Assembly: GCA_020053105.1 (NCBI GenBank) | Contig: JAGVNU010000030.1 | Location: forward strand, 1-64,000 | DNA: 64,000 bases | DNA from: Thermodesulfovibrionia bacterium | Lineage (GTDB): Bacteria > Nitrospirota > Thermodesulfovibrionia > UBA6902 | Reading direction: 5' to 3' | In this document: positions 36,274 through 45,980 of the stretch, one piece after another | Numbering within the stretch: the stretch's first letter is position 1 | Layout of the letters: each line of letters begins with the position of its first letter | Notes under the pieces: generated by a model | Told to the model about the DNA's origin: nothing | Seen by the model: only the letters and a program-made list of their open reading frames with translations | Databases searched by the model: none | Program-made: the position numbers and the translations under genes

Positions 36274-36993
36274 CTACCTGCTGTTTGTGTCAATCAGTCC
36301 CTTCATCTCTCTTACGGCTTTTTCTATCCCGACATAGATTGAATTGGCAATTATACTGTGGCCGATATACAATCCTCTCAGCCCTTTAATGGCGGCGATC
36401 TTTTTTACATTCGCAAAGTTAAGCCCGTGGCCTGCATTCACCTGCAGCCCTAACTCAAGCCCTTTCCTGACTGCCTTCTTTACCCTGTTAAGCTCCTCCG
36501 TCTTTTTTCTGCCTTTGGAATTGGCATAAAGTCCGGTATGAATTTCAATCATCCGGGCGCCAAGTTCTTTTGAAATTACAATATCGGAGTCTGAGGGATT
36601 TATAAAAAGACTTACCGGTATCCCACTGCCCTGTATAATGTCGATTGCGTATTTTATTTTCTTTCTGCCCTTTATCAGATCAAGCCCGCCTTCTGTCGTC
36701 AACTCTTCCCTCTTCTCAGGCACGAGAGTCACCATATCAGGTCTGACCTTAAGCGCGATGCTTATCATTTCTTTTGTGGCGGCCATTTCCAGATTCAGTT
36801 CAATCGATATCTCACGCCTCACATTTATTAAGTCTCTGTCCTGAATGTGCCTTCTGTCTTCCCTGAGATGCAGGGTAATGCCATCCGCGCCGCCGAGTAC
36901 AGCCAGCTCAGCCGCAGTCAGGGGGTCCGGCTCCATTTCTCTTCTCGCCTCTCTTACAGTGGCCACATGATCAACATTTACACCAAGAAGCAT
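36274..36993 (-). CDS. pdxJ: Pyridoxine 5'-phosphate synthase
   Basis: TIM-barrel enzyme of 239 residues closing the pyridine ring of vitamin B6 from 1-deoxyxylulose-5-phosphate and aminoacetone phosphate. The start LGVNVDHVATVREARR, HLREDRRHIQDRD and NAGHGLNF are diagnostic. I start at the ATG at 36993, 5 nt after GGAGG; a GTG two codons earlier is too close to that site. pdxA is not in the window. Confidence 0.96.
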   Translation of the reverse strand: MLLGVNVDHVATVREARREMEPDPLTAAELAVLGGADGITLHLREDRRHIQDRDLINVRREISIELNLEMAATKEMISIALKVRPDMVTLVPEKREELTTEGGLDLIKGRKKIKYAIDIIQGSGIPVSLFINPSDSDIVISKELGARMIEIHTGLYANSKGRKKTEELNRVKKAVRKGLELGLQVNAGHGLNFANVKKIAAIKGLRGLYIGHSIIANSIYVGIEKAVREMKGLIDTNSR

Positions 36994-37131
36994 ATACACC
37001 TCCAGAATAAATCCCGAATAACATTAATAAGTAACCGGTCAAAATATTCGTACAAATTTTACTGGTTAACTTAATTTAAACAAAGAATCTTTGTCAAGCA
37101 GAAACACACTAAAATAAACATTGAAGATGAT

Positions 37132-37161
37132 TTGACTTAGTTGTAATAAATCTGTTAATTT
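37132..37161 (+). promoter_or_regulatory. Possible promoter of the DksA-like gene
   Basis: TTGACT (37132-37137) and TAATTT (37156-37161) with an 18-nt gap, 39 nt before the ATG. The -10 is weak. Confidence 0.4.
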
Positions 37162-37200
37162 ACAACTTATTTAAAATTTACAATATTACCGAGGGCAAAT

Positions 37201-37755
37201 ATGACAAAGAAAACAACAGCCAAGAAATCGAATATAAAAGCTGCCAGGACAACTAAATCGGTAAAGAAAGATCCAAAAAAGAATATGAAAGCATCCTCTA
37301 AATCGTCAACCCCCAAGAAAGAAATCGTGACCGCACCTTCAAAAAAGAAGCCGTCCGAAGCGCAAAAAAAGACGTCGTTATCAGAAAGAGATGCCGTAAT
37401 ACAGCGGATAAAACAGGACCTTCTAAATCAGAGAGAGGCTTTACTCAAGGAAGCAGAAGAAACTCTAAGCAGTCTCCCATCCGAGCTTAACTTCCCGGAC
37501 ATGGGGGACCAGGCCACTGCAGAAGCTGATCGAAATTTCATGCTCAGGCTCAGAGACAGAGAACGCATGCTGTTGAAAAAAATCGAAGAGACTATTGACC
37601 GTATTGAAAACGGCCCTTACGGCATATGCGATGAATGCGGTAACGAAATCGGAATAAAGCGTCTTGAGGCAAGGCCGGTGACAACATTGTGCATCGAATG
37701 TAAAACACGCCAGGAAGAAGAAGAAAGAATAGCCGAGGGCGGAAAATCGGAGTGA
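37201..37755 (+). CDS. DksA/TraR-family zinc-finger protein with basic N-terminal tail
   Basis: Protein of 184 residues. Residues 1-62 are a Lys/Ser/Thr/Ala-rich, disordered tail (about one third Lys). A coiled-coil (about 63-135) carries the DksA-type GDQATAEADR tip segment, and the C4 zinc finger runs from YGICDECGNEIG to TTLCIECK. DksA proteins bind the RNA polymerase secondary channel; members with tails like this one are often annotated only as TraR/DksA. The tail resembles a histone-H1-like DNA-binding segment, which is inference. Followed by a clear terminator. Confidence 0.9.
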   Translation: MTKKTTAKKSNIKAARTTKSVKKDPKKNMKASSKSSTPKKEIVTAPSKKKPSEAQKKTSLSERDAVIQRIKQDLLNQREALLKEAEETLSSLPSELNFPDMGDQATAEADRNFMLRLRDRERMLLKKIEETIDRIENGPYGICDECGNEIGIKRLEARPVTTLCIECKTRQEEEERIAEGGKSE

Positions 37756-37789
37756 TTTAGCATTCGGAGTCATTTAACGGAGCATTTCA

Positions 37790-37817
37790 AACCCTGCAGT
37801 ATACTGCAGGGTTTTTT
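37790..37817 (+). terminator. Rho-independent terminator after the DksA-like gene
   Basis: AACCCTGCAGTA (37790-37801) and TACTGCAGGGTT (37802-37813) form a perfect 24-nt palindrome followed by a T-run. Confidence 0.9.
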
Positions 37818-37942
37818 ATTTTATTTCCTGACAGCGCCTTAATTACTGCTGATTACATGTGACAACATGATAATCTTCACCAGGTGGAAGAGTAGTCGGC
37901 GTGTAGTGTATTATATAAAAACTGAAATTGAAAACAGATAAT

Positions 37943-38016
37943 GCCACCGTGGCTCAATCCGGCAGAGCATCGCATTCGTAATGCGGAGGTTAGGGGTTCA
38001 ACTCCCCTCGGTGGCT
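37943..38016 (+). tRNA. tRNA-Thr (anticodon CGT)
   Basis: The 74-nt cloverleaf folds fully: acceptor GCCACCG/CGGTGGC, D stem GCTC/GAGC, anticodon stem TCGCA/TGCGG around loop TTCGTAA with anticodon CGT, T stem AGGGG/CCCCT with loop TTCAACT. It reads ACG. The discriminator is T and CCA is not encoded, so CCA addition by a nucleotidyltransferase is needed. Confidence 0.95.
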
Positions 38017-38057
38017 TATTAAACATGTTCTATCAGGTTTAATATAGCGGGAGATGC

Positions 38058-38119
38058 GCCGTCCCGATAGATTTTCAGGGGTGTCTGGTTATTCGGGGAA
38101 CATGGACGGCATATTTTTT
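38058..38119 (+). terminator. Weak terminator candidate after tRNA-Thr
   Basis: GCCGTCC (38058-38064) and GGACGGC (38104-38110) can pair across a long loop and are followed by a T-run at 38114-38119. The long loop makes this uncertain. Confidence 0.3.
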
Positions 38120-38144
38120 GGTCCAAACGCGCGGGTCCAGCGGT

Positions 38145-39860
38145 TCAAGTAAACATATGGACATCAGAGCATTTCCATATATGTTCAAAATTGCAGATGA
38201 CAACTAACGGACTGCCTGAGGTATCTTTTATTATTTCCCCGTTGCCGCTTACTGCCAGCAGCAGATCATCGAGTTTTAATAGTGATCCGTCGTAATCAAC
38301 ATCCCTGAGATTCTCCCTGACCTGCCTGAACAGCACCCTGCACTGTGCTTCATCAATAAGCCCCCTGAAGACTGCCCGGGCAAGATCTACAGGCGTATAG
38401 AGCGGGCCCGTCTGCCGGGCGACCCACTGGTCCGGCCCGTTATAGTAACCGCGAATGGTAATGTAATTATGACTTTCCTGAAGGATGGGATTGCCTTCCG
38501 GGTCCAAAATGTTAATATGTGATTCATATCTTCTGCGGTCCGTCGATGACTCTATCTTGGCGGTGCCGGTCATATATATGGCCCTTACATATACACAAGG
38601 TATCCCGAGTTTGTTCAGGTGATGGGCTATGGCAAATTCTTCGAAAGGACTGTTTATGCCGAACTCGCGGACCCTGGGATTTAATCTCACCTCTTCTTCA
38701 TCCGGAATTTCGCCGACCCTTGAAGTTTCCCAGACAAGATGAATATTGTCCTTTGTGATCGTATAGAAAACATCCTTGGCACTGGACAACCTGATAGACG
38801 GGGTCTTCCTCCATCGTTCAGGGAGAAAGTAGTCAAATAAACGGGCGTTATTACCGACGACCCACAGATGCCCTCCCGTGCTTTCTGCATGACCATGAAT
38901 ATACGGCACGCCGAAGATCTCCATGTTTGTCAAATGATCAGGCATAGGGGTCGGCGTAAAACGGTCACGCTGATCATCCAGGTAGGAATGCCTTCTGGAG
39001 TTCTTTACTTCCAGTTCGTGTTCAGGCGTGCGCAGCAGAAGTTCATAATCAACCACTGAATATTTTCCAATACTGATAAGATTATAGAGATAGTATATTT
39101 GATCGTCTCTGGAATCAATTGTCTGTGCCTGTCCGATTTCCCTGATCCGCTCTGTATCGGCTTCGCTTATTATAATATGCTCCGGTTTCATGTCTGCAAC
39201 TAAATATCCCTTTTTATTAAGGTCCGATGTAACGATCCTGTCTATTGCTTTAAGATGATGAATACGCATATCGTCTTCGAAATTAATATGCTGGAAAACT
39301 TCAGGGAGATTGTAGCCCTCAATCCATTCGTAAATAAGTTTGTACTGCTTGAGTATATCGATATCTATGCCCGGATGCCTGGCCCGGATACGGTTTATTT
39401 TTGCCTTTGACCTGCCGCTCTGCCACATCTGCATTATTTCCGGCGGCACATAAATGACCATTGGAAGCTGAGTAATTATTTTCAGGTCCTTCGGGCCAAA
39501 CCGGCACTCCCGCATTTCCATAACAAGGGAAAACTCTTCCCATGGGCTGTTAAACTCGGCGTCGCAAAATTCCATCAGCGTATGCGTATCTATAGGGACA
39601 TCCTCCCCGACCCGGCAGTTCTTTACTACCAGATTAAGGACTTTCCCATCAACTTCTTTGGTCGGCAGCTTGTAGACAGAGCCAGTGCCTTTGAGTCTTA
39701 ATTTATGCCTGTTGAACCAGTCCGGCTCATACCAGTTTTGCGTGTCGAAATGCCTCAGGTACTGTTCTGCAAATCTTGTTAAGTAAAGGTCCCCCCCATC
39801 ACTGGTCTTGACGTGGGCATATACAACACCTAACACATTAACTAATGTTTTTTTATGCAT
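38145..39860 (-). CDS. Kinase-fold-like protein with internal duplication, function unknown
   Basis: Protein of 571 residues, unrecognised as a named family. A central segment looks like a divergent protein-kinase lobe: YEWIEGYNLP near 177-186 (hinge-like), GYLVADMKPEHIII at 218-231 (catalytic-loop-like, Asp at 223) and VVDYELLLRTPE at 269-280 in the DFG position. Residues about 9-115 and 314-418 are two copies of one module, each with a GV-Y-H...GG-L start and an NSPxEEF end. No signal peptide or membrane segment. It lies near a small histidine kinase and a receiver-TPR protein, all on the minus strand. A nucleotide-binding kinase role is possible but unproven. Confidence 0.8.
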   Translation of the reverse strand: MHKKTLVNVLGVVYAHVKTSDGGDLYLTRFAEQYLRHFDTQNWYEPDWFNRHKLRLKGTGSVYKLPTKEVDGKVLNLVVKNCRVGEDVPIDTHTLMEFCDAEFNSPWEEFSLVMEMRECRFGPKDLKIITQLPMVIYVPPEIMQMWQSGRSKAKINRIRARHPGIDIDILKQYKLIYEWIEGYNLPEVFQHINFEDDMRIHHLKAIDRIVTSDLNKKGYLVADMKPEHIIISEADTERIREIGQAQTIDSRDDQIYYLYNLISIGKYSVVDYELLLRTPEHELEVKNSRRHSYLDDQRDRFTPTPMPDHLTNMEIFGVPYIHGHAESTGGHLWVVGNNARLFDYFLPERWRKTPSIRLSSAKDVFYTITKDNIHLVWETSRVGEIPDEEEVRLNPRVREFGINSPFEEFAIAHHLNKLGIPCVYVRAIYMTGTAKIESSTDRRRYESHINILDPEGNPILQESHNYITIRGYYNGPDQWVARQTGPLYTPVDLARAVFRGLIDEAQCRVLFRQVRENLRDVDYDGSLLKLDDLLLAVSGNGEIIKDTSGSPLVVICNFEHIWKCSDVHMFT

Positions 39861-39938
39861 TCCAATTTAATTTTGTCTTTAGCAGTTATTTCCGAATGAT
39901 AACAAGGGGACATTCGCATGTATATTCATACTATTGCC

Positions 39939-40631
39939 CTACGGCAGGGTTAACGTAAAGCAGCCTCCTCCGTACTCACCGCCGTTACTGATTGAGATAA
40001 ATCCTTCCCGGTCTTTGTTCTTATGCAGCTTTACAACCATCGACGCAAAATAAAGACCGAGACCTGTACTGCCGGTCTTGAAACTGACCCCACTGCCTTT
40101 CTGTACCCCTGTTCCCAGCATTTCCTCAGGATAACCCTGTCCGTCATCCTCTATGCTGAGCACCAGCCAGCCATTGATTTCATTAGCCCGTATTAATATC
40201 CTGCTTTTGGTATACCGGTATGCATTATTCAATATATTATTAATAACCCCTGATATGAGATTGCTGTCCATAAACCAGGTCAAATCATCAGGGCATTCAT
40301 TTAATATCTCTATCCCCTTATAATCCAGCAAGGGCCTATTCTGCAGGGCGATCTCCTCAATCAGCTCGGAGACAGGGTAGTGAGATATATTAATGCTGAA
40401 CTGATCACGGTCCATTTTATATAAGGTCAACAATTGTATAAGATTAAAATTTACCCGTGTTGCTTCGTACTGCATTTGTGAAAGGTGCCTGTGTGACGGA
40501 CATTTTTCAGACGTGCATGTGCCGACAACCTCATCAAGCGTATTAAGCAGCATGCTGAGTGAATTTTTCATATCGTGGGCCATTGAGGCCAGAAATGCCG
40601 GGAAGTCTACAAGCCGTTCAGTTTTGTCCAT
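39939..40631 (-). CDS. Small soluble sensor histidine kinase
   Basis: Kinase of 230 residues without a sensor domain. HisKA has MAHDMKNSLSMLLN (phospho-His in AHDMKN), and the ATPase domain is complete: NNILNNAYRYTKS, EDDGQGYPEEM and STGLGLYFAS. I chose the ATG at 40631, 8 nt after GAGG; an ATG six codons earlier overlaps the upstream stop. It presumably phosphorylates the receiver-TPR protein encoded immediately upstream. Confidence 0.9.
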   Translation of the reverse strand: MDKTERLVDFPAFLASMAHDMKNSLSMLLNTLDEVVGTCTSEKCPSHRHLSQMQYEATRVNFNLIQLLTLYKMDRDQFSINISHYPVSELIEEIALQNRPLLDYKGIEILNECPDDLTWFMDSNLISGVINNILNNAYRYTKSRILIRANEINGWLVLSIEDDGQGYPEEMLGTGVQKGSGVSFKTGSTGLGLYFASMVVKLHKNKDREGFISISNGGEYGGGCFTLTLP

Positions 40632-40641
40632 AATTATGTCC

Positions 40642-42273
40642 TCACGCATCCGGCTTCTTGGAAGAGCCGGCTACTTTTTCATACAGGTTCAATAACTTCT
40701 GATATTTATCATAAGAAGGATCTATACTTTTAATCCGGTCAAGATACTGTGATGCCGTATAAAGGTACTTTTCGTTCGTCCCGCTCTTCTGCATATACAT
40801 CATCAATGCCTGTGCGGCATTAGCATTGATGATCTTGCTCTCAGGAAGGCCCTTTGCTGCCTTTTCAAAATATTCGATGGCATCTTCAAGTTTGCCTTCC
40901 TCGATAAGACTCACCCCCTCATTGTTCAGTTTTATGACTTCGTTCTTGGTTGTAGTTATGACCTTTGCCCCTTCTTCCTCTAGCTGAGAGTCCTTAAATA
41001 CACCCTGCACCATAGCGAGGACCTTGTCATTGTCGTGATTGTTCCTCACGATATTCTGCATGAACTGCATACCCTTTTCTTTTTCACCCAAATCAAAGCA
41101 GACCCTGGCAAGGTCCATGGTTGCCTCCATCGGGACCTTGCCCGACAGTTTTTCGAGAAGCCTCGTGGCCTCCTGAATTGTCTTCCTGGCATCTTCTTTC
41201 CGGTTCATTCCCTTATAAACAATCCCTTCCATAGAGACGGTCTGAAACATGGCTTCAATGTTTCCCTTGAACTCATTACGTGCGCTGTTAAGGACCTGGA
41301 GCGCCTCATCCGGGGAGTCCTTTTTTATCATGGTTTTTGCCAGGCCGGTGTAATAAGACGGACTTTTGAAACATGAATGTTTCCCTATGGCAATAGCCGA
41401 TTTAAAGGCCTCTTCCGCTGCGTCATAATCGCCGATTTTACCGGAAATGTCCCCTATTGTCTGGTGACGCAATATGGCTTTAGGCGATATCCCGATAGCT
41501 GTCAAAAGCACCTTCTGCGCCTCGTCCAGCGCCTCCAGTTCCTGAAGAGCCTTTGCCAGCCAGTCGTATGCCTCCATATAAGTTTTGTTGTCATCTAAAA
41601 CCGACTTGAACATGTCCTTTGCCTTCAGATATTCCCCTTTATGGAAATGCACCTTTCCCATTCCCATTTTGGCCCATGAGATTTCCCTCATGGAAAGCAC
41701 TTTCTCAAAAACGGCCGCAGCTTCATCATAGCGCCCGATAGTGATACAGAGATCGCCTTTCAACCTCAGATACTCAAGCATATACCTCGGAATATTTATT
41801 GCGCGCTCATCGCAGAGTGTAATTGCACGTAAATATTCCTTATTGCGGACTGCGGTTTCAATGTCCTCAAAATCGGTTTTTCTCTTTAAGATTTTCTCCA
41901 GTCTCATTGTTACCATTTCTTTAGAAATCGGCTTAATCAGATAGTCATCGGGCTGATATTCAACAGCTCCCATGACCATAGGCATGGTGTTTTCAGCCGT
42001 CAGCATTACAAAGATGCTGGAATACCGGATCAGGCCCCGGTGCTTGGCCTCTTCCAGTATCTGCTGGCCGTCTTTTTTGTCATGTCCGAGATTGTAATCG
42101 CACATAACAATATCGTATGCCTTGCTCTCCATCTTCTGGATCGCACTGTCACCACTGTAGGCATCGTCAATATCCTTTGCGCCTAATGATTCGAGCATCC
42201 TTACCATGAGCCGCCTGAAACTGGAGAAGTCATCAACGATCAGGATTTTCTTATGTTTATAGTCAATTGCCAT
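40642..42273 (-). CDS. Receiver-domain protein with C-terminal TPR repeats
   Basis: Regulator of 543 residues. The receiver (about 7-128) has Asp-Asp at the start (ILIVDDFSS), phospho-acceptor Asp59 (VMCDYNLG) and YLIKPIS. The remainder is about ten TPR-like helical hairpins (such as YDEAAAVFEKVL, YDAAEEAFKSAI and LEDAIEYFEKAA), so output is by protein interaction, not DNA binding. Similar to chemotaxis-like or biofilm TPR regulators. It runs from ATG 42273, although a TTG four codons earlier overlaps the pckG stop. Its 3' end is 10 nt from the kinase start. Confidence 0.9.
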   Translation of the reverse strand: MAIDYKHKKILIVDDFSSFRRLMVRMLESLGAKDIDDAYSGDSAIQKMESKAYDIVMCDYNLGHDKKDGQQILEEAKHRGLIRYSSIFVMLTAENTMPMVMGAVEYQPDDYLIKPISKEMVTMRLEKILKRKTDFEDIETAVRNKEYLRAITLCDERAINIPRYMLEYLRLKGDLCITIGRYDEAAAVFEKVLSMREISWAKMGMGKVHFHKGEYLKAKDMFKSVLDDNKTYMEAYDWLAKALQELEALDEAQKVLLTAIGISPKAILRHQTIGDISGKIGDYDAAEEAFKSAIAIGKHSCFKSPSYYTGLAKTMIKKDSPDEALQVLNSARNEFKGNIEAMFQTVSMEGIVYKGMNRKEDARKTIQEATRLLEKLSGKVPMEATMDLARVCFDLGEKEKGMQFMQNIVRNNHDNDKVLAMVQGVFKDSQLEEEGAKVITTTKNEVIKLNNEGVSLIEEGKLEDAIEYFEKAAKGLPESKIINANAAQALMMYMQKSGTNEKYLYTASQYLDRIKSIDPSYDKYQKLLNLYEKVAGSSKKPDA

Positions 42274-42281
42274 TTGTTGAT

Positions 42282-44078
42282 TCAAACCTGTTTCCCGAGT
42301 GCGTCAATGAATCCCTGAAACTGTTTTTTAAGTCTCTCCGGCATACGATTGCCGAATGTGGAGAAGTGTTTTTCGATATCAGGGACCTCCGCCTTCCAGG
42401 CCGTCAGGTCTATGCTCATCAGTTCTTTCATGTTATCAGTTGACAGATTAAGGCCGCTGAGATCAAGGTCTTTTTCGTTAGGCAATAACCCTATGGGGGT
42501 CTTTTGGGCCCCTACCCTGCCGTCTATGCGCTCGCATATCCATTTCAGCACACGGCTGTTGTCGCTGAATCCGGGCCATAAAAATTTGCCGTCCTGACTC
42601 TTTCTGAACCAGTTAACATAAAAAACCCTCGGCGCCCTGCTGCCCAGCCTGTCACCCATATCAAACCAATGCTGGAAATAGTCGCCCATGTTGTACCCGC
42701 AGAACGGCTTCATGGCAAACGGATCTCTCCTGAGATTGCCGACAGCCCCTATGTTGGCTGCTGTTGTCTCCGAGGCCGCGGTTGCGCCAAGGAAGACCCC
42801 GTGGTCCCAGTCAAAGGCCTCATACACCAACGGCACTACATCAGTGCGGCGGCCGCCGAATATGAAGATATCAATAGGCACGCCCTCGGGCTTCTCCCAG
42901 TCTTTACATATTACCGGACACTGGGACGCTGGAGCTGTAAAGCGCGCATTTGCATGGGCGGCGTCAGTGGAACTCTGAGGCGTCCAGTCCTTCCCCTTCC
43001 AGTCAATCACATGCGCAGGCTCGTCGCCGTCCATGCCTTCCCACCATACATCTCCATCATCGGTAAGGGCGCAATTTGTAAAAATAACATTTTCCTTCAA
43101 TGTGTCCATTGCCATCGGGTTCGTGCTGTATGATGTCCCTGGGGCCACTCCAAAAAACCCGTTTTCAGGATTGATGGCATGAAGACGTCCGTCAGGCCCA
43201 ACATTCATCCAGGCAATGTCATCTCCGATACATTCGCATTTCCAGCCGGCAATTGAAGGCTGCATCATTGCCAGATTGGTCTTTCCGCAGGCAGAGGGAA
43301 AGGCGGCCGCAATATGATACTGTTTCCCTTCAGGGTTGGTGAGACGGAGAATCAGCATATGCTCCGCCATCCATCCTTCGCGTTTTGCCATGGCTGACGC
43401 AATACGAAGGGCCAGGCACTTCTTCCCAAGCAGGGCGTTGCCGCCGTAGCCTGATCCATATGACCAGATCAGGTTCTCTTCGGGGAAATGACTGATATAT
43501 TTTTTCTCAATCGGCGCACACGGCCATTTGGTGTCTTTCTGCCCCGGCGCAAGAGGAGCGCCGACTGAATGGAGACAGGGAATAAAGTCGCCGTATGCGC
43601 CCAGCAGTTCCAGCACCTGTGAACTGACACGGGTCATAATATGCATATTCACAACTACATAAGGACTGTCGGAGATTTCAATTCCGATTTTTGAAATAGG
43701 AGAGCCGATGGGTCCCATTGAAAAAGGTATCACATACATCGTGCGGCCCTTCATGCATCCCCTGTAAAGATCCAGCATGGTCTTTTTTAAATCACTTGGG
43801 GCAATCCAGTTGTTCGTAGGTCCGGCATCTTCCCTTGAAGCAGTGCTGATATAAGTATTGTCTTCGACCCGGGCCACATCGCTTGGATCGGACCTGAATA
43901 AAAAACTGTTCGGACGTTTCTTGAGCGGTATCGCTATCCCGCTTTTAATGAGTTTGTCCATCATGAGCCTGTATTCATCTTTAGAGCCGCTGCATACATA
44001 AATATCATCAGGGGCACATAGGTCCGCCACTTCCCTGATCCATCTGTTGAGCTTTTCATTCTTAACGGTAACGCTCAT
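42282..44078 (-). CDS. pckG: Phosphoenolpyruvate carboxykinase (GTP)
   Basis: GTP-dependent PEPCK of 598 residues interconverting oxaloacetate and PEP, the entry to gluconeogenesis. The P-loop-like [16 protein letters not shown] holds the hyper-reactive Cys, and the metal/GTP-binding MNVGPDGRL and [12 protein letters not shown] loops are present. AAGGAGAG precedes the ATG. The regulator genes downstream follow directly, so they may be in one transcript, but the pairing need not be functional. Confidence 0.97.
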   Translation of the reverse strand: MSVTVKNEKLNRWIREVADLCAPDDIYVCSGSKDEYRLMMDKLIKSGIAIPLKKRPNSFLFRSDPSDVARVEDNTYISTASREDAGPTNNWIAPSDLKKTMLDLYRGCMKGRTMYVIPFSMGPIGSPISKIGIEISDSPYVVVNMHIMTRVSSQVLELLGAYGDFIPCLHSVGAPLAPGQKDTKWPCAPIEKKYISHFPEENLIWSYGSGYGGNALLGKKCLALRIASAMAKREGWMAEHMLILRLTNPEGKQYHIAAAFPSACGKTNLAMMQPSIAGWKCECIGDDIAWMNVGPDGRLHAINPENGFFGVAPGTSYSTNPMAMDTLKENVIFTNCALTDDGDVWWEGMDGDEPAHVIDWKGKDWTPQSSTDAAHANARFTAPASQCPVICKDWEKPEGVPIDIFIFGGRRTDVVPLVYEAFDWDHGVFLGATAASETTAANIGAVGNLRRDPFAMKPFCGYNMGDYFQHWFDMGDRLGSRAPRVFYVNWFRKSQDGKFLWPGFSDNSRVLKWICERIDGRVGAQKTPIGLLPNEKDLDLSGLNLSTDNMKELMSIDLTAWKAEVPDIEKHFSTFGNRMPERLKKQFQGFIDALGKQV

Positions 44079-44241
44079 ATATTTCTCTCCTTGTATTTCT
44101 CCTTTTTTCTTTCATTCGTACTCTTGAATTCCACGGGGAAAACGAAGAAATCGTACTGACCTGGCTGCCGGGCATCTGTCTCTACGGTCAATTATACATA
44201 TTGTCACTCTATTATTTCCATGATAGTAATTCTATGGTAGA

Positions 44242-44259
44242 GGCAATGAATTAATTGCC
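44242..44259. repeat. Eroded palindrome before the site-2 protease gene
   Basis: GGCAAT (44242-44247) and ATTGCC (44254-44259), with GTAG before and a CTTTAG-like end after, resemble the tilS palindrome with arm erosion. Confidence 0.4.
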
Positions 44260-44284
44260 CGCTTTAGGTTACAATACTACCGCT

Positions 44285-44953
44285 ATGACGATGGATTTCC
44301 CGGACATGATAAGACAACTGGTAGTATCCGCACTCCCGATACTTATTGCAATTACATTCCATGAGGTGTCTCATGGTTACATAGCTTACAGGCTTGGCGA
44401 CCCCACCGCGAAGTTAATGGGAAGACTCACGCTTAATCCACTTGCTCACATCGACCTTATAGGCACTATAATTCTGCCCGGCATTCTTCTGATCACAGGC
44501 GCCCCTGTCTTCGGATACGCAAAGCCTGTCCCGATTAACCCTGCCAACTTCAGAGATCCAAAAAGAGATATGGCCATATCTGCAGCGGCCGGGCCTATAA
44601 CAAACGCGTGTCTCGCTATTTTAAGCCTGCTGATCTTAAAGTTCCTGATAATCCCATCGGCGTCTTTATTGCCAGGGAGCCTGGGCCACGCAGTCCTTAC
44701 GCCGTTAACAATGATGTTCACCCAAAGCATCATAATAAACGTTGTCCTTGCTTCGTTCAACCTGCTGCCCATTCCTCCTCTTGACGGAGGCAGGGTGCTT
44801 GTCGGGCTTTTGCCTCACAGGCAGGCTGTTGCATATAGCAGGATTGAGCCATACGGTTTTTTTATTGTAATCCTTCTTCTGATGACGGGGATCGCAAATT
44901 TTTTTGTTACTCCTCTTATCAATATATTTTTGGCGTTTCTCAGTCTGTTCTGA
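44285..44953 (+). CDS. Site-2 protease family membrane metallopeptidase (M50)
   Basis: Polytopic protein of 222 residues. FHEVSHGYIAYRLGDPTA has the HExxH zinc site in the first membrane helix, and NLLPIPPLDGGRVL is the second zinc-ligand motif (Asp). Five or six hydrophobic segments. It belongs to the short S2P branch without a PDZ domain; substrate unknown. The start could be 44285 or the ATG at 44291; no clear Shine-Dalgarno. It precedes trpS by 18 nt, a pairing seen in various bacteria. Confidence 0.92.
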   Translation: MTMDFPDMIRQLVVSALPILIAITFHEVSHGYIAYRLGDPTAKLMGRLTLNPLAHIDLIGTIILPGILLITGAPVFGYAKPVPINPANFRDPKRDMAISAAAGPITNACLAILSLLILKFLIIPSASLLPGSLGHAVLTPLTMMFTQSIIINVVLASFNLLPIPPLDGGRVLVGLLPHRQAVAYSRIEPYGFFIVILLLMTGIANFFVTPLINIFLAFLSLF

Positions 44954-44971
44954 GAGAAAGGGGTTTATTAG

Positions 44972-45967
44972 TTGGCAAAACAGAGAGTCCTCAGCGGAAT
45001 TCAGCCCAGCGGCAGATTGCATATAGGCAATCTCGTGGGCGCCCTGCAAAACTGGGTGAAATTGCAGGACAAATATGAATGCTTTTATTTTATCGCGGAC
45101 TGGCATGCGCTCACATCTCAATATGCGGACACATCACAGTTAAAAGATAATATCAAAGATGTGCTGGTTAATTGCCTCGCTGCGGGGCTTGATCCGGAAA
45201 GGGCAACCATCTTTGCACAGTCCCGAGTTGTTGAACACGCCGAACTTCATGTGCTGCTGTCAATGGTCACTCCGTTGGCCTGGCTTGAACGGGTTCCTAC
45301 ATATAAAGAAAAACAGACAGAGGTCAAGGACAAAGACCTTAACACTTACGGCTTCCTCGGCTACCCGCTGCTTCAGTCGGCAGACATATTGATTTACCGT
45401 GCGAATTATGTGCCGGTAGGCGTTGACCAGATGCCTCACCTTGAGATTACACGGGAGATAGGCAGACGGTTTAATAATTTGTACGGGGAGGTTTTCCCTG
45501 AGCCTGAGGGGTTGCTGACTGAATTCCCCAAGGTTGTCGGGACTGACGGCAGAAAGATGAGCAAGACGTACGGCAACTGCATTTACCTTTCTGATTCGCC
45601 AAAAGAAGTTGAGCAGAAGGTAAGAACAATGACAACCGATCCCCACAGGATCAAGCGAACCGACAAAGGCGATCCGGAACTTTCTCCTGTCTATCATCTC
45701 CACAAAATATTTTCTTCAAAAGAAGAGCAGCAACAGGTCTCCGACGGATGCCGCACAGCCGGGATAGGATGCATTGACTGCAAAAAGGTCCTGATAAAAA
45801 ATCTCTTATCAGTGATGGAGCCGATTTGGGAAAAGCGAAATCACTTCCTTGGGCAGCCGGACCTTCTTGAAGACATATTGGCATCAGGTTCTGAAAAGGC
45901 AAGACACGCGGCAAAAGATACTATGCTTAATGTCAGAAAAGCAATCGGACTTGGCAGTATATCGTAA
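44972..45967 (+). CDS. trpS: Tryptophan-tRNA ligase
   Basis: Class I synthetase of 331 residues with IQPSGRLHIGNLVGAL (HIGH-type) and the KMSKTYGN loop. The length is normal for bacterial TrpRS. The start is a TTG behind an AAGGGG site; no ATG in frame fits the N-terminus better. Ends 13 nt from the convergent GH26 gene. Confidence 0.96.
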   Translation: MAKQRVLSGIQPSGRLHIGNLVGALQNWVKLQDKYECFYFIADWHALTSQYADTSQLKDNIKDVLVNCLAAGLDPERATIFAQSRVVEHAELHVLLSMVTPLAWLERVPTYKEKQTEVKDKDLNTYGFLGYPLLQSADILIYRANYVPVGVDQMPHLEITREIGRRFNNLYGEVFPEPEGLLTEFPKVVGTDGRKMSKTYGNCIYLSDSPKEVEQKVRTMTTDPHRIKRTDKGDPELSPVYHLHKIFSSKEEQQQVSDGCRTAGIGCIDCKKVLIKNLLSVMEPIWEKRNHFLGQPDLLEDILASGSEKARHAAKDTMLNVRKAIGLGSIS

Positions 45968-45980
45968 TCATTTTTTTGGA

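Noticed and set aside
38058-38119. GCCGTCC/GGACGGC plus T-run as a real terminator after tRNA-Thr
   Set aside because: Loop of about 40 nt; kept only as a weak candidate, not as a supported terminator.
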